DNA of 64,000 bases from Acidobacteriota bacterium (lineage in GTDB: Bacteria; Acidobacteriota; Terriglobia; Acidiferrales; UBA7541): positions 62,001-126,000 of the forward strand of contig JABCZN010000006.1 of the NCBI GenBank assembly GCA_013289665.1, in the 5' to 3' direction. Each line of letters opens with the position of its first letter. Position 1 is the stretch's first letter. A program made the position numbers and the translations under genes. The notes beneath the pieces are model-generated. The model worked only from the letters and a program-made list of their open reading frames with translations. It did not search any database and was not told where the DNA came from. This document shows positions 1 to 9,070 of the stretch, in pieces.

Positions 1-530
1 TGATTCACGGAGCAAGCGGAGGAGTCGGAACGGCCGCGGCGCAATTCGCCCGGGCGCTGGGCATGACCGTTTTCGGCACGGCGGGAACGCAAAAGGGGAT
101 GGACCTCGCGAAAAAAGAGGGCGCGCACCAGGCGTTCGATCACGGCAAGCCGGGTTACGCCGAGGAGATTATGAAAGCGACCGGCGGGCGCGGGGTGGAT
201 GTGATTCTGGAAATGCTCGCGAACGTAAATCTTTCCAGCAACATAAAACTGCTGGCGACGAACGGGCGCGTGATCATCGTCGGAAACCGCGGCGAGATCA
301 CTATCAACCCGCGCGACCTGATGGGGCGGCGCGGCACGGCTAGGGGATTTACGCTCTGGGCGGCGACGGAATCCGAGTTGGTGGAAATTTACGCCGCCAT
401 CGGCGCCGGACTTGAAAATGGCACTTTGCGGCCGATCGTGGGGAAAGAACTCCCGCTGAGGGATGCTGCGAAGGCGCACGTGGACATTCTCGTTCCCGGC
501 GCACACGGAAAGATTGTCTTGGTCCCCTGA
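1..530 (+). CDS. Zinc-type alcohol dehydrogenase / quinone oxidoreductase, 3' part
   Basis: The gene enters from the left edge; 175 codons are visible in frame 3 up to a TGA at 528-530. The first residues read IHGASGGVGTAAAQFARALG, the Rossmann-fold dinucleotide-binding loop of the medium-chain dehydrogenase/reductase superfamily, quinone-oxidoreductase (zeta-crystallin) branch. Later stretches VDVILEM and NGRVIIVGNRG and the closing HGKIVLVP are the usual order in this family. The N-terminal GroES-like catalytic domain is outside the window, so zinc binding and the true substrate cannot be judged. It probably reduces a quinone or enone with NADPH in the cytoplasm. It converges on chrA with only 10 bp between the stop codons. 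Confidence 0.85.
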   Translation, partial: IHGASGGVGTAAAQFARALGMTVFGTAGTQKGMDLAKKEGAHQAFDHGKPGYAEEIMKATGGRGVDVILEMLANVNLSSNIKLLATNGRVIIVGNRGEITINPRDLMGRRGTARGFTLWAATESELVEIYAAIGAGLENGTLRPIVGKELPLRDAAKAHVDILVPGAHGKIVLVP

Positions 531-540
531 TATTTCCTTT

Positions 541-1701
541 TCAGCCCCAACCCATCAAGCGCAGGAAGACTCCTGACGCCGCGCCGCCGAGCACGAGCCA
601 CGCGGAATTCACTTTGTAGCGGAAGACGAGGACCGCGCTGAGAACGGCGAGAATCGCCGCTGGAACATTCACCAGGGCGGCTCGGACGAATTGCCATCCC
701 ACGAACGCCATCAGCGCGACCGCGGCTGCGTTCACCCCGTCCAGAAATGCGCCGGCCAGTGGCGATTTGCGCAACGTCGGTAAGAATCCAGACGTGGCAG
801 CGACGTAGACGAACGCCGGCAGAAACATTCCGATCGTTGCTAGCGTAGCGCCTCTCCATCCCGCAAGAACATAGCCAATGAACGTGGCGACGGTGAAGAA
901 CGGCCCCGGGGTCGCCTGGCTGGCGGCTATGGCATCCAGCAATTGCGACTCGCTGAGCCAGTGGAGTTTCACCACCAAGTCCGCGCGCAGGACCGGCAAC
1001 AGCACGTAGCCGCTGCCGACCAGGACCGTTCCAATCTTCAAAAAGTAAAACAAGACGGGAAGCGCGCCCAGCGCTCCACCTGCGCTTCCGCTCCCTAATC
1101 CAAACCACGCAACGAGAGCTGCGCGGTTTCTAACGAACCGCTTCCCTTCCTGAACCGCCATCCAGAGAAGCCCTGCACTTATCAACAACCCCACCGCGGG
1201 AACTGCCGCCATCGCCAGCAACGCCACGGTGAGGGCAAGCGCGGCCATCGGCACACTTCGTAACGCCGTCTTTCCCAGGTTCCAGACGGCTTGGGCCACC
1301 AGCGCCACGACGACCGGTTTGATTCCGAATAGCAACCCCGCAACCTGAGGCACAGTGCCAAATCTCAGATAGGCCCAGGCTAGCGCTGCGACAAGGAACG
1401 CCGCCGGCAAGATAAAGCATGCTCCAGCAAGAATCAGCCCCGGCAAACCGGCGCGAATTTCCCCCAGATAAATCGCCAGTTCCGTTGAGCTTGGTCCTGG
1501 CAGGAGATTTACCGCTCCCACCAGATCGAGAAATCTCTCACGCGACAGCCACTCGCGCCGACGGACAAATTCCTCCTCCCTCATGGCGACATGGGCCGCG
1601 GGTCCGCCGTATGCGATGAACCCGAGGCGCAGAAATCCCTTTGCCACCTCGGAAAGTCTTCCGTGCCGCTTTCCAGTCGGGATGTTTTCATTTCCCATCA
1701 T
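541..1701 (-). CDS. chrA: ChrA-family chromate transporter
   Basis: Inner-membrane protein of 386 residues, the usual length of long-chain ChrA proteins, which carry two homologous CHR halves and are thought to expel chromate (or sulfate-like anions) at the expense of the proton gradient. Both halves show the family's PGP signature: LLPGPSSTEL near residue 60 and QATPGPFFTVATF around residue 250. The first half begins with FLRLGFIAYGGPAAHVAMREEEFV, typical of CHR domains. The start is one of two adjacent ATGs (1701 or 1698); the first overlaps the TGA of the upstream glycosyltransferase (ATGATGA), so the two genes are probably translationally coupled. The physiological substrate is not provable from sequence. 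Confidence 0.9.
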   Translation of the reverse strand: MMGNENIPTGKRHGRLSEVAKGFLRLGFIAYGGPAAHVAMREEEFVRRREWLSRERFLDLVGAVNLLPGPSSTELAIYLGEIRAGLPGLILAGACFILPAAFLVAALAWAYLRFGTVPQVAGLLFGIKPVVVALVAQAVWNLGKTALRSVPMAALALTVALLAMAAVPAVGLLISAGLLWMAVQEGKRFVRNRAALVAWFGLGSGSAGGALGALPVLFYFLKIGTVLVGSGYVLLPVLRADLVVKLHWLSESQLLDAIAASQATPGPFFTVATFIGYVLAGWRGATLATIGMFLPAFVYVAATSGFLPTLRKSPLAGAFLDGVNAAAVALMAFVGWQFVRAALVNVPAAILAVLSAVLVFRYKVNSAWLVLGGAASGVFLRLMGWG

Positions 1702-3041
1702 TCCGCCGGTGTTTGCGATTTCGTCTCTCGCGCCTCGATGCGATTTCGACGCAGGAGCCATGCGCCGAGAAGTAGTGCGTAAAACGGAACGTAGACCAAC
1801 CATTGCAGGAAGGGATCGAAATTGAATTGGCCGAGGATTCCGTAGCCGATGAGCACGTTGTAGGACAAAAACTGCAGCACGGTGAGAAGCAGCCACGCCG
1901 GATTCGGAAAAAAGCAGAGCAGCGGCACGATCCAGGTGAAATACCACGGATAGCCGTTGGGCCAGAACGCCAGGCTGGTTCCGATGAGCAGGTAAGCGGC
2001 GCGCGCAGGCTCCGCGCGCTTCCACGCGAGCCACAAGGCCAGCCCACCGATCACCACGGCTGCGACCAGCGCGGGGATTCGGGTTCCACCGCCGGTCAGC
2101 CAGTCGACCACTGTATACAAGCTGGCATGATAGTTTTTCCATCGCGCCTCGTAGTACGCCAGGTCCGCGCGAAACGCTCCCCGTGCTTGCCAATAGGGCA
2201 ACACCGTGATCACGCACGATGCGCCCGCAAACACCGCGGCCCACCAACCGGAGCGTTTCGCTGGCCAGCCAGCGCGGCGAATCAAAACCGGTAGCAGCAC
2301 AGCGGGGAATACCTTGGCCATCGCCGCCAGTGCGATCGGCACGCTGGCTAGCGCAGGCCGTTTTTTCAGCAGCGCCAGGCCGGCGACAATGCCCAGAAGC
2401 GCCAGCACATCGTTGTGGCCGCTGCCGGCGAATTCCACGATCACCAGCGGATTCCACGCGTAGACTGCCACGCGGAACGCGCGATCCTTTTCTTCGCGGA
2501 AGATCCACACCAAGAGCAGCAGCACCAGAACATCCGCCGCTGCGAACGGCACTTTGAACGCTGTCGGGCCCGGAAACACTTTCCAGGTCGCGAGATACAC
2601 CAGTTCGGTCGCCGGGGGATAGATCGTCGGCGTTTCGCGTCCGGGCATGATTTCGTAAAAGTGGTCGCGCAGGTAGGCAAGCCGCGGATCGTTCGGCGCC
2701 ACTGCGTATGGGTTCCAACCGTTCGCCTGGACTTTGGCGTCCCAGCGATAGCGCTGCAAATCGTCCGAAAGAGTGGGCTCGATCGGCCAGAGGGTGGCGC
2801 GGAATACAAGCGCGGCAAAAATGAGTAAAATGAATGACGCGCGCGACGCCCTTGCCTGCTCGAAACCATGTAGGGCAATCAGGTAGACTATGCCGGCGGC
2901 CAACGCCAGCACCATAAATGCAATCGCGTGGTTTTTCAGGTAATAGAGACTGTGCATCCGCAGGTAGAGCGCCTCCAGCAACGTGCCTGCCGCCAGCAGT
3001 CCGGCGAGCTTCAGATTTTCAGTTTGAGTTTCGGGAGTCAT
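1698..3041 (-). CDS. Polytopic membrane mannosyltransferase-like protein (GT87/GT-C type)
   Basis: A 447-residue protein made almost wholly of hydrophobic segments. The motif SDDLQRYRWDAKVQANGWNP near residues 90-110, followed by NPYAVAP and TIYPPATELVY, is characteristic of GT-C glycosyltransferases that use polyprenyl-phosphate sugars (DUF2029/GT87 and alpha-1,6-mannosyltransferase relatives). It would act at the outer face of the inner membrane, moving a mannose- or glucose-type residue onto an envelope glycan; donor and acceptor are inferred, not visible. Its stop overlaps the start of chrA. Its ATG lies only 8 bp from the ATG of the divergent GT2 gene, so its promoter must sit inside that gene, or the true start is internal (an ATG occurs at 2957). 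Confidence 0.75.
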   Translation of the reverse strand: MTPETQTENLKLAGLLAAGTLLEALYLRMHSLYYLKNHAIAFMVLALAAGIVYLIALHGFEQARASRASFILLIFAALVFRATLWPIEPTLSDDLQRYRWDAKVQANGWNPYAVAPNDPRLAYLRDHFYEIMPGRETPTIYPPATELVYLATWKVFPGPTAFKVPFAAADVLVLLLLVWIFREEKDRAFRVAVYAWNPLVIVEFAGSGHNDVLALLGIVAGLALLKKRPALASVPIALAAMAKVFPAVLLPVLIRRAGWPAKRSGWWAAVFAGASCVITVLPYWQARGAFRADLAYYEARWKNYHASLYTVVDWLTGGGTRIPALVAAVVIGGLALWLAWKRAEPARAAYLLIGTSLAFWPNGYPWYFTWIVPLLCFFPNPAWLLLTVLQFLSYNVLIGYGILGQFNFDPFLQWLVYVPFYALLLGAWLLRRNRIEARETKSQTPAE

Positions 3042-3049
3042 TCGGAGAG

Positions 3050-4696
3050 ATGCGCATCTTGTTGAACTTCACTCCACTTCTTCTTGCGGCGCTCGGCCAA
3101 GGCGGCCTGAGCCACTACTGGCACAAAATCACGGACAGGACATTCACAGGGGTTTACAACACCAATACGTTCGACCTGGCAATGATGATCCCCTACTTCA
3201 TCGTGCTGTTCATGCTGGCGCTTTACGGGCTGCACCGATACGTCCTGCTTTACGACTACTTTGCTTACCGCAAAAACGTTCCCCCAACGCCGCCTGCGGT
3301 TGAAAACTGGCCCAAGGTTACCATACAGCTTCCCATCTTCAACGAACGCTACGTGATCGAGCGGTTGGTGGACGCGGTCGCGCAGTTTGACTACCCGCGC
3401 GACTTGCTGGACATACAGGTGCTTGACGATTCGACCGACGAAACGCGCGAAGTCGCCCGCGCGTGTGTTGAGCGCCACGCGATCCAGGGGCTCCCGATCA
3501 GCTACATTCACCGAACGAATCGCGACGGATTCAAGGCCGGTGCGCTGGAAAACGGATTGAAAACCGCGCAGGGAGAATTTGTGGCCATCTTCGATGCGGA
3601 TTTCATCCCGCAAGCTGACTTTCTTCGGCGCACGGTTCCGTATTTCCTCGATTCCGCGACCGAGGGCAAGATCGGAATGGTGCAGACCCGGTGGACGTAC
3701 CTCAACAGCGACTATTCCCTGCTCACGCGCGTTGAAACAATACTGCTCGACGGGCATTTCGTGATCGAGCATGGCGGGCGTTCGCGCCGGGGGACTTTTT
3801 TCAATTTCAACGGCACTGCCGGAGTCTGGCGCCGCGCCGCGATTGATTCCGCCGGCGGCTGGGAGCACGACACGCTCACAGAAGACACGGATCTTTCCTA
3901 CCGCGCACAGCTCAAAGGCTGGAAATTCCTTTATCTGCCGGAAATCGAGTGCGCTTCCGAACTCCCCGTGGACATGAACGGATTCAAAGCGCAGCAAGCG
4001 CGCTGGGCCAAAGGCCTGATGCAGACGGCGAAGAAAATTCTTCCCAAAGTTTTCCGCTCGAACGTGCCGTTTTATGTCAAGTCCGAAGCGTTCTTCCACC
4101 TCACCGCAAACATCTCTTACCCGCTGATGGTACTGCTCTCCACGATGCTGCTGCCCGCGATGATCGTGCGCTTCTATCAGGGGTGGTTCCAGATGCTGGT
4201 GATTGACTTGCCGCTGTTTCTTGCGTCCACGTGTTCGATCTCCAGTTTCTATCTCGCGGCGCAAAAGGAACTGCGCCCTAAAACCTGGCTGACCACCTTT
4301 CTCTATATGCCGTTCGTGATGGCGACCGGTATCGGGATCAGCGTGCGCAACGCTCAAGCCGTTCTGGAGGCCATCGTTGGCAAGAAATCCGACTTTGCCC
4401 GCACACCGAAATTCAAGATTGAAGGCAAGACCGGAACATTCGCCGCCAAAAAATATAAGAACAAGGCGGGATGGATGCCCTATTTCGAAGTGGCCCTGGG
4501 CCTCTACTTCGGGCTGACAGTGGTCTACGCCATTATCAACGAGAACTACGCGACTGTGCCGTTCCTGCTGCTGTTCGTATGGGGGTATCTCTATACAGGT
4601 TTCATGTCGCTGAGCCAGTCGTGGTTCGCGCATCTTCGTTTCGGCGTAAACGCGCCGGAGATGCGCCCGGCCTCCAGCGGCGCTCCGGGGTTTTAG
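3050..4696 (+). CDS. Processive GT2 glycosyltransferase, cellulose-synthase-like
   Basis: A 548-residue membrane glycosyltransferase with the full GT-A processive signature: DD at 126-127 (LDDSTD), DAD at 182-184 (FDADF), TED at 277-279 and QQARW at 315-319. Hydrophobic segments lie before residue 70 and several follow residue 370, forming the membrane channel expected of synthases that polymerise and export a beta-glycan from a nucleotide-sugar donor. Nearest known types are bacterial CslA/glucomannan-like and cellulose-synthase-like enzymes; there is no C-terminal PilZ domain and no bcsB/bcsZ partner nearby, so I do not call it BcsA. ATG 3050 is chosen because GGAG precedes it; the frame is open to 2918, but that part lies over the divergent gene. 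Confidence 0.85.
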   Translation: MRILLNFTPLLLAALGQGGLSHYWHKITDRTFTGVYNTNTFDLAMMIPYFIVLFMLALYGLHRYVLLYDYFAYRKNVPPTPPAVENWPKVTIQLPIFNERYVIERLVDAVAQFDYPRDLLDIQVLDDSTDETREVARACVERHAIQGLPISYIHRTNRDGFKAGALENGLKTAQGEFVAIFDADFIPQADFLRRTVPYFLDSATEGKIGMVQTRWTYLNSDYSLLTRVETILLDGHFVIEHGGRSRRGTFFNFNGTAGVWRRAAIDSAGGWEHDTLTEDTDLSYRAQLKGWKFLYLPEIECASELPVDMNGFKAQQARWAKGLMQTAKKILPKVFRSNVPFYVKSEAFFHLTANISYPLMVLLSTMLLPAMIVRFYQGWFQMLVIDLPLFLASTCSISSFYLAAQKELRPKTWLTTFLYMPFVMATGIGISVRNAQAVLEAIVGKKSDFARTPKFKIEGKTGTFAAKKYKNKAGWMPYFEVALGLYFGLTVVYAIINENYATVPFLLLFVWGYLYTGFMSLSQSWFAHLRFGVNAPEMRPASSGAPGF

Positions 4697-4744
4697 TTGC
4701 TTTTCGCTCCCTGCCAGATTCCTGGTTTTCGCCAAACAGTTGTT

Positions 4745-4753
4745 TGATAAAAT
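4745..4753 (+). promoter_or_regulatory. Candidate extended -10 element of the ETF:quinone oxidoreductase gene
   Basis: TGATAAAAT fits an extended -10 (TGn followed by TAAAAT) and ends six bases before the ATG at 4760. If it is used, the mRNA would start at or next to the start codon and be leaderless, which agrees with the absence of a Shine-Dalgarno match. There is no clear -35. Pattern reading only. Confidence 0.3.
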
Positions 4754-4759
4754 GCCGCC

Positions 4760-6415
4760 ATGGCCATCCAACGCGAACAACTGGAAGCAGATGTCCTGAT
4801 CGTCGGCGCGGGACCGGCAGGGCTTGCCTGCGCGCTGCATCTTGCGAATCTGATCAAGCAGCACAACGCAGAAGGCGCCAAGCCTGAGCTCTCCGCCGAG
4901 CAGATCTACGTCCTCGAAAAAGGCCGCGACATTGGCGCGCACCAGCTCTCCGGCGCGATCATGAATCCCAAGGCGCTCGCGGAGCTGGTTCCCGACTTCC
5001 AGAAAACCGCGCCGCTCGACACGCCCGTCACGGATTCCGCTGCGCTGGTCTTCACGGAGAAATCCTCTTATCGCATCCCCATCACGCCGCCGCCGTTTAA
5101 TAACTCGGGCAATTACGTGATCTCGCTCAACAAACTGGTGAAATGGATGGGCGGGCTGGTCGAATCCGCGGGCGTAAACCTCTTCAAGGAATTCGGCGGA
5201 GCAGAACTGATTTATGAAGGGGACGGAATCGCCGGCGTCATTACCGAAGACAAGGGCCTCAACAAGAATGGGAAGCCCAAGGACAACTTCACTCCCGGCT
5301 ACGAACTTCGCGCTAAACTGACCGTGCTTGCCGAAGGAACGCGGGGCTCGCTCACCAAGCAACTCGTCGCGAAAAAGAAGCTCGACAACATCAATCCGCA
5401 AAGCTACGGAATTGGCATCAAGGAACTTTGGGACATCCAGCCCGGAAAGCTTCAACCCGGATACGTGGCGCACACGCTTGGCTGGCCAATTTCGACCAAA
5501 ATGTACGGCGGGGGCTGGATCTATGGACTGAGCAACAACCGCGTATCAATCGGATTGGTGATCGCTCTCGAATACCGGGACCCGCGTTTTGATCCCCACG
5601 CGGCATTTCAGACCTGGAAGACGCATCCCTTCGTGCGCAACATTTTGGAAGGCGGAAAGCTGGTTCGGTACGGAGCGAAATCACTTCCGTACGGCGGATG
5701 GTACGCCATGCCGCGAAACTATCTGGATGGCGCGCTGATTGTCGGCGACTCCGGCAGCTTTCTTGATTCGCAGAGGTTGAAAGGTGTGCACCTGGCAATG
5801 AAGAGCGGCATGCTGGCCGCCGAAACCATTTTCGAAGCGCTCAAGAAGGGCGACTACTCCGGCAACACGTTGAAACTTTATAAAGAAAAGATCGATAAGA
5901 GTTACATCAAGGAAGAGCTTTGGAAAGTTCGCAATTTCCACCAGTCGTTCCGCAACGGATTGCTCGATGGATTGTTCCACTCCGGCTTGCAGCAGATTAC
6001 GGGCGGGGCCGGCATCATCGATCCTATGCGTGCGCATGAGGGTTACGAAGCCTATCGCCCGATTTTTGGCCGCCCCGCGCCGGAGCGATTCAAGGGCGAC
6101 GGAAAGGTCACGTTCGATCGCCTGACGGACGTCTATCACTCCGGAACGCGCCATGATGAAGATCAGCCATGCCACCTGAAGGTCGAGGACCTGAACATCT
6201 GCTCGACCCGGTGCGTGGAGGAATTCGGAAATCCGTGTCAGTATTTTTGTCCGGCCGCGGTGTACGAGATGGTGAAAGAGGCGAATGGACCGAAGTTGAA
6301 AATCAACGCCGCCAACTGCGTGCACTGCAAGACCTGCGACATTGCCGACCCCTACCAGATCATTGAGTGGGTCGTTCCCGAAGGCGGCGGGGGCCCCAAC
6401 TACGAGGGCATGTAA
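4760..6415 (+). CDS. Electron transfer flavoprotein:quinone oxidoreductase (ETF-QO)
   Basis: A 551-residue protein that carries electrons from reduced ETF into the membrane quinone pool. It opens with the FAD-binding ADVLIVGAGPAGLACALHLA. The quinone/membrane face region and second FAD motif (GALIVGDSGSFLDSQRLKG) lie near residue 330. The C-terminal domain has the 4Fe-4S ligands: CSTRC and NPCQYFCP, then CVHCKTCDI close to the end, the arrangement of mitochondrial ETFDH and bacterial homologues rather than FixC. Length and order are normal. No ETF genes adjoin it; etfB and etfA lie on the other strand at 16.6-19.0 kb. With mqnD in the window the acceptor is more likely menaquinone than ubiquinone (inference). 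Confidence 0.95.
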   Translation: MAIQREQLEADVLIVGAGPAGLACALHLANLIKQHNAEGAKPELSAEQIYVLEKGRDIGAHQLSGAIMNPKALAELVPDFQKTAPLDTPVTDSAALVFTEKSSYRIPITPPPFNNSGNYVISLNKLVKWMGGLVESAGVNLFKEFGGAELIYEGDGIAGVITEDKGLNKNGKPKDNFTPGYELRAKLTVLAEGTRGSLTKQLVAKKKLDNINPQSYGIGIKELWDIQPGKLQPGYVAHTLGWPISTKMYGGGWIYGLSNNRVSIGLVIALEYRDPRFDPHAAFQTWKTHPFVRNILEGGKLVRYGAKSLPYGGWYAMPRNYLDGALIVGDSGSFLDSQRLKGVHLAMKSGMLAAETIFEALKKGDYSGNTLKLYKEKIDKSYIKEELWKVRNFHQSFRNGLLDGLFHSGLQQITGGAGIIDPMRAHEGYEAYRPIFGRPAPERFKGDGKVTFDRLTDVYHSGTRHDEDQPCHLKVEDLNICSTRCVEEFGNPCQYFCPAAVYEMVKEANGPKLKINAANCVHCKTCDIADPYQIIEWVVPEGGGGPNYEGM

Positions 6416-6435
6416 TCCGCGACCGGCGCGCCTGC

Positions 6436-8889
6436 CTAGTTCGGCAACAGCCCATAGACGGAAAGCTCATTCCTCGTTCCCACGTAAACCTTGCCGTTGG
6501 CAACGGTGGGAACCGCAAATTTCACGGCATCTCCTGCAGCGTTGACGGTTCCTTGCATGCTGTTCCACAACTCTGTCCCAACGTTTCTAGCATCGTAGGC
6601 ATGGAGCACGGCCGCGCCGTTGGCGCAGCAGGGAGTTCCGTATGCGCCGCTGTCCAGGGCCCAGACGATCCCGTTGGCAGAAGCACTCGATGCAGAGACA
6701 GAAGGCGTGGCTCCTTTGCCAGCGAAAGAGTGCGAAGAAGAGTGTGTGGCGCTCCCGAACTGTCCAGTGGTGGAATTAAAGGGGAACTGCTGAAGCGGTG
6801 AGCTGGAGGCCGCAATGTAGAGGGAATTGTTCCAGAGCGCGGCCGTAGAGAGAATCTCGGTAGAGCTTACATTCAGCGATTGAATGACATTGTTTTTTGT
6901 CGCGCTGAATCCGCCCATATTGTCGCGGCTGAGGAGGTAGAGAACGCCGGACTTTCCTCCGCCGATCAGCAAATGAGCGACCGGGCCTGCTGACGGGTCC
7001 ATTAGAATCGCGGCTCCTCCCGAGCCATGATCGATGTCGCCTGCACTCAGGCTGGCCTGGTTCGTCGGAGTAAAATAATCCGCGACGGAGAGTCCGCCGG
7101 ACGTGCTTAGTTTCACGGTGCTGTCACCGTAATCCGAGCCGCCGGAATTTGCGTCAAATGTGCCGTTCCCGGTAAGGAAATACAGATTGCCCGAAGCGTC
7201 CGCAGCGGGAGCCCCGCCCGACATCCAGATGCCCGCGTCGCTCCCATTCGGATTGGCGTTAAACGTCGCCACACGCGCGAGCGTCGCTTTGTCATATCCG
7301 ATCACCCAACCGTGATAAGGCGTGTTGTCTCCATGCGAAGCCCAGGCAACGTACACCACGCCATTCAAGAGCACCAAACCCGGACGCTGATTTTGCCGGA
7401 GCGTGTCGAACGTCACGTTTCCCCCGGAGGAGCCGTCGCCCGTTCCCGGGACGCTGATCGCCGACGTTATATTCGCCGGGCTCCCGCTCATTTCGCTGCC
7501 GTCGACGAGGCTCAGCGCATGCAGCCGCTGGAAGCAGGAGGTTGCAGGCGTGCAATTCGTGCCGTTCGTTTTGCTCTTGCTGACCACATAGAGCGTGTTC
7601 GAGGACGCATCGATCACCGGCGTCCCCACGATACCGATGTCGGGGAAAATATCTGTCGTGTTCACATCGGCATTGTTCAGGTAGGTTTCCCCGGCGTTCA
7701 TCAGGGAAACGCTCCAATATTTCATGCAGGGATTTGCATCCGCATCGAACGCGTAAACCGTGTTGCGGGAAGTCGCGACAAACACTACATTGTGCGTGCC
7801 TCCGCTGATGTTCAGGTTTGCAATCCACAGAGGCTGCGCATAGGCAGGCGCGTCGATCACACAGGCGAAAAGTTTTCCAAACGTAAGCGCCGTTACGTTG
7901 GCGGGAGTCAGGGCGTATTCCTGTGCGTTCACGCCATCGCGCGCCAGACGGTTGTGATAGGTGAGCACTCCCGCAAGATCAGTAACGCCGAGCGTGGCCG
8001 ACGCGCTGGTTGATCCATCTGTCGCGCTAGTCGCCGTCACGGTAACCGTCCCTGCCACGCTCGGCGCCACGTAGGTCGCCGCCGCCCGACTTTGTGCGCT
8101 GAAGCTTCCCGCCGAAGCGGACCAGGTCACGCCTTGCGGATCATTGGTTGTGGCGGTCAGCGGCATGGACTGGGTGATCGTCAAGCCGCCTCGCTTGGGA
8201 GAGATCGAAACGGTGATGCCGGTCGAGGAGATGATTGTGAGAGACAGGTTAACCGTTTTCGATTGCGCCGGGCTGCCCGAGTCTTTCACCTGAAATGTCA
8301 GCGGCGTGTTCGTGACGGGTGCGGTTGGTGTGCCGGAGATTGTTCCGGTCGCAGCGTTCAAAAGCAAATTTGCTGGTAACGTGCCGCCGGTCAGACTCCA
8401 GTTATAGGGCGAGGTACCGCCGGCGGCAACCAATGTGGCGCTGTACGCCACTCCGACTTGCCCACCAGGCAAGGAGGTCGTGGAGATGGAAAGAGTTGCG
8501 GGCGCAATCGTCAATGTCAAGTTGACGGTCTTCGATTGTATCGGACTGCCGGAATCGTTCACCTGAAATGTCAGGCCCAGATTATTCACGGTTGCCATGG
8601 GCGTTCCGGTGATTGCACCGGTGGATGTGTTCAGCATCAGGCCCGCCGGCAAACTGCCGCTGGTCGTAGTCCAGCTGAGAGGGATCGTGCCGCCGGTGGC
8701 AGCGAGCGTCGTGTTGTAGGCCGCGCCAACCTGGCCACTGGGCAATGAACGAGTCGAGATGGCGAGCGGCATGGGTTTCGGGTTGCCAGAGGACGAGGAG
8801 CCACAACTCTGGAGGAGCAGGAGACTGATGAGCAGAACTAGAGAGAAGGCAAAGAATTGCCGCATGAGGAGCTGGCTCGATTTTCCCAT
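6436..8889 (-). CDS. Surface lipoprotein with Ig-like repeats and a beta-propeller
   Basis: 817 residues. A signal peptide ends in the lipobox LLLLQSC followed by a Ser-rich spacer, so it should be lipid-anchored. Two tandem putative-Ig (He_PIG) repeats follow, about residues 42-130 and 131-222, each with the signature S-LP-G-VG-AY...L-ATGG and ...GTPT...L-FQV-DSGSP-QSKTVNL. A third beta domain resembling BIG2 (SISPKRGG...) runs to about 305. The remaining 500 residues look like a PQQ/YVTN-type beta-propeller (VVFVATSRNTVYAFDAD, TPVIDASSNTLYVVSK, GYDKATLARVATF). Such proteins are common in Acidobacteria; adhesion or binding is inferred. An ATG eight codons downstream (8865) is an alternative start. 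Confidence 0.75.
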   Translation of the reverse strand: MGKSSQLLMRQFFAFSLVLLISLLLLQSCGSSSSGNPKPMPLAISTRSLPSGQVGAAYNTTLAATGGTIPLSWTTTSGSLPAGLMLNTSTGAITGTPMATVNNLGLTFQVNDSGSPIQSKTVNLTLTIAPATLSISTTSLPGGQVGVAYSATLVAAGGTSPYNWSLTGGTLPANLLLNAATGTISGTPTAPVTNTPLTFQVKDSGSPAQSKTVNLSLTIISSTGITVSISPKRGGLTITQSMPLTATTNDPQGVTWSASAGSFSAQSRAAATYVAPSVAGTVTVTATSATDGSTSASATLGVTDLAGVLTYHNRLARDGVNAQEYALTPANVTALTFGKLFACVIDAPAYAQPLWIANLNISGGTHNVVFVATSRNTVYAFDADANPCMKYWSVSLMNAGETYLNNADVNTTDIFPDIGIVGTPVIDASSNTLYVVSKSKTNGTNCTPATSCFQRLHALSLVDGSEMSGSPANITSAISVPGTGDGSSGGNVTFDTLRQNQRPGLVLLNGVVYVAWASHGDNTPYHGWVIGYDKATLARVATFNANPNGSDAGIWMSGGAPAADASGNLYFLTGNGTFDANSGGSDYGDSTVKLSTSGGLSVADYFTPTNQASLSAGDIDHGSGGAAILMDPSAGPVAHLLIGGGKSGVLYLLSRDNMGGFSATKNNVIQSLNVSSTEILSTAALWNNSLYIAASSSPLQQFPFNSTTGQFGSATHSSSHSFAGKGATPSVSASSASANGIVWALDSGAYGTPCCANGAAVLHAYDARNVGTELWNSMQGTVNAAGDAVKFAVPTVANGKVYVGTRNELSVYGLLPN
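8247..8780 (-). repeat. Tandem coding repeat: two He_PIG Ig-like modules
   Basis: Two blocks of about 265-275 bp, roughly 8247-8515 and 8522-8780, are recognisably similar in DNA as well as protein. Both carry the string ttcacctgaaatgtcag at the same offset. They encode the two Ig-like repeats of the lipoprotein gene and arose by internal duplication; the DNA has diverged at many positions, so the duplication is not recent. Confidence 0.7.
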
Positions 8890-9070
8890 CGGGTGAAGTT
8901 TCGCTCCAGGGCACAGACTTGTGGAATTATCCGTGAATTCCTGCGAAATTACACCCGCGGAAGTGCTGGAAATTTATGATGGAATTTTAGAATGGAATCT
9001 CTTCGGAGTCACGAACAGAACGCAAATCACGAGTTCAAACTGGCACACTTCTGACTTTCAAAGAACCGGG

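Noticed and set aside
3038..5473. 811-codon open frame on the minus strand across the GT2 and ETF-QO genes
   Set aside because: It is the antisense shadow of two strongly conserved plus-strand genes; its translation has no recognisable domain and GC-rich coding DNA commonly leaves the opposite strand open.
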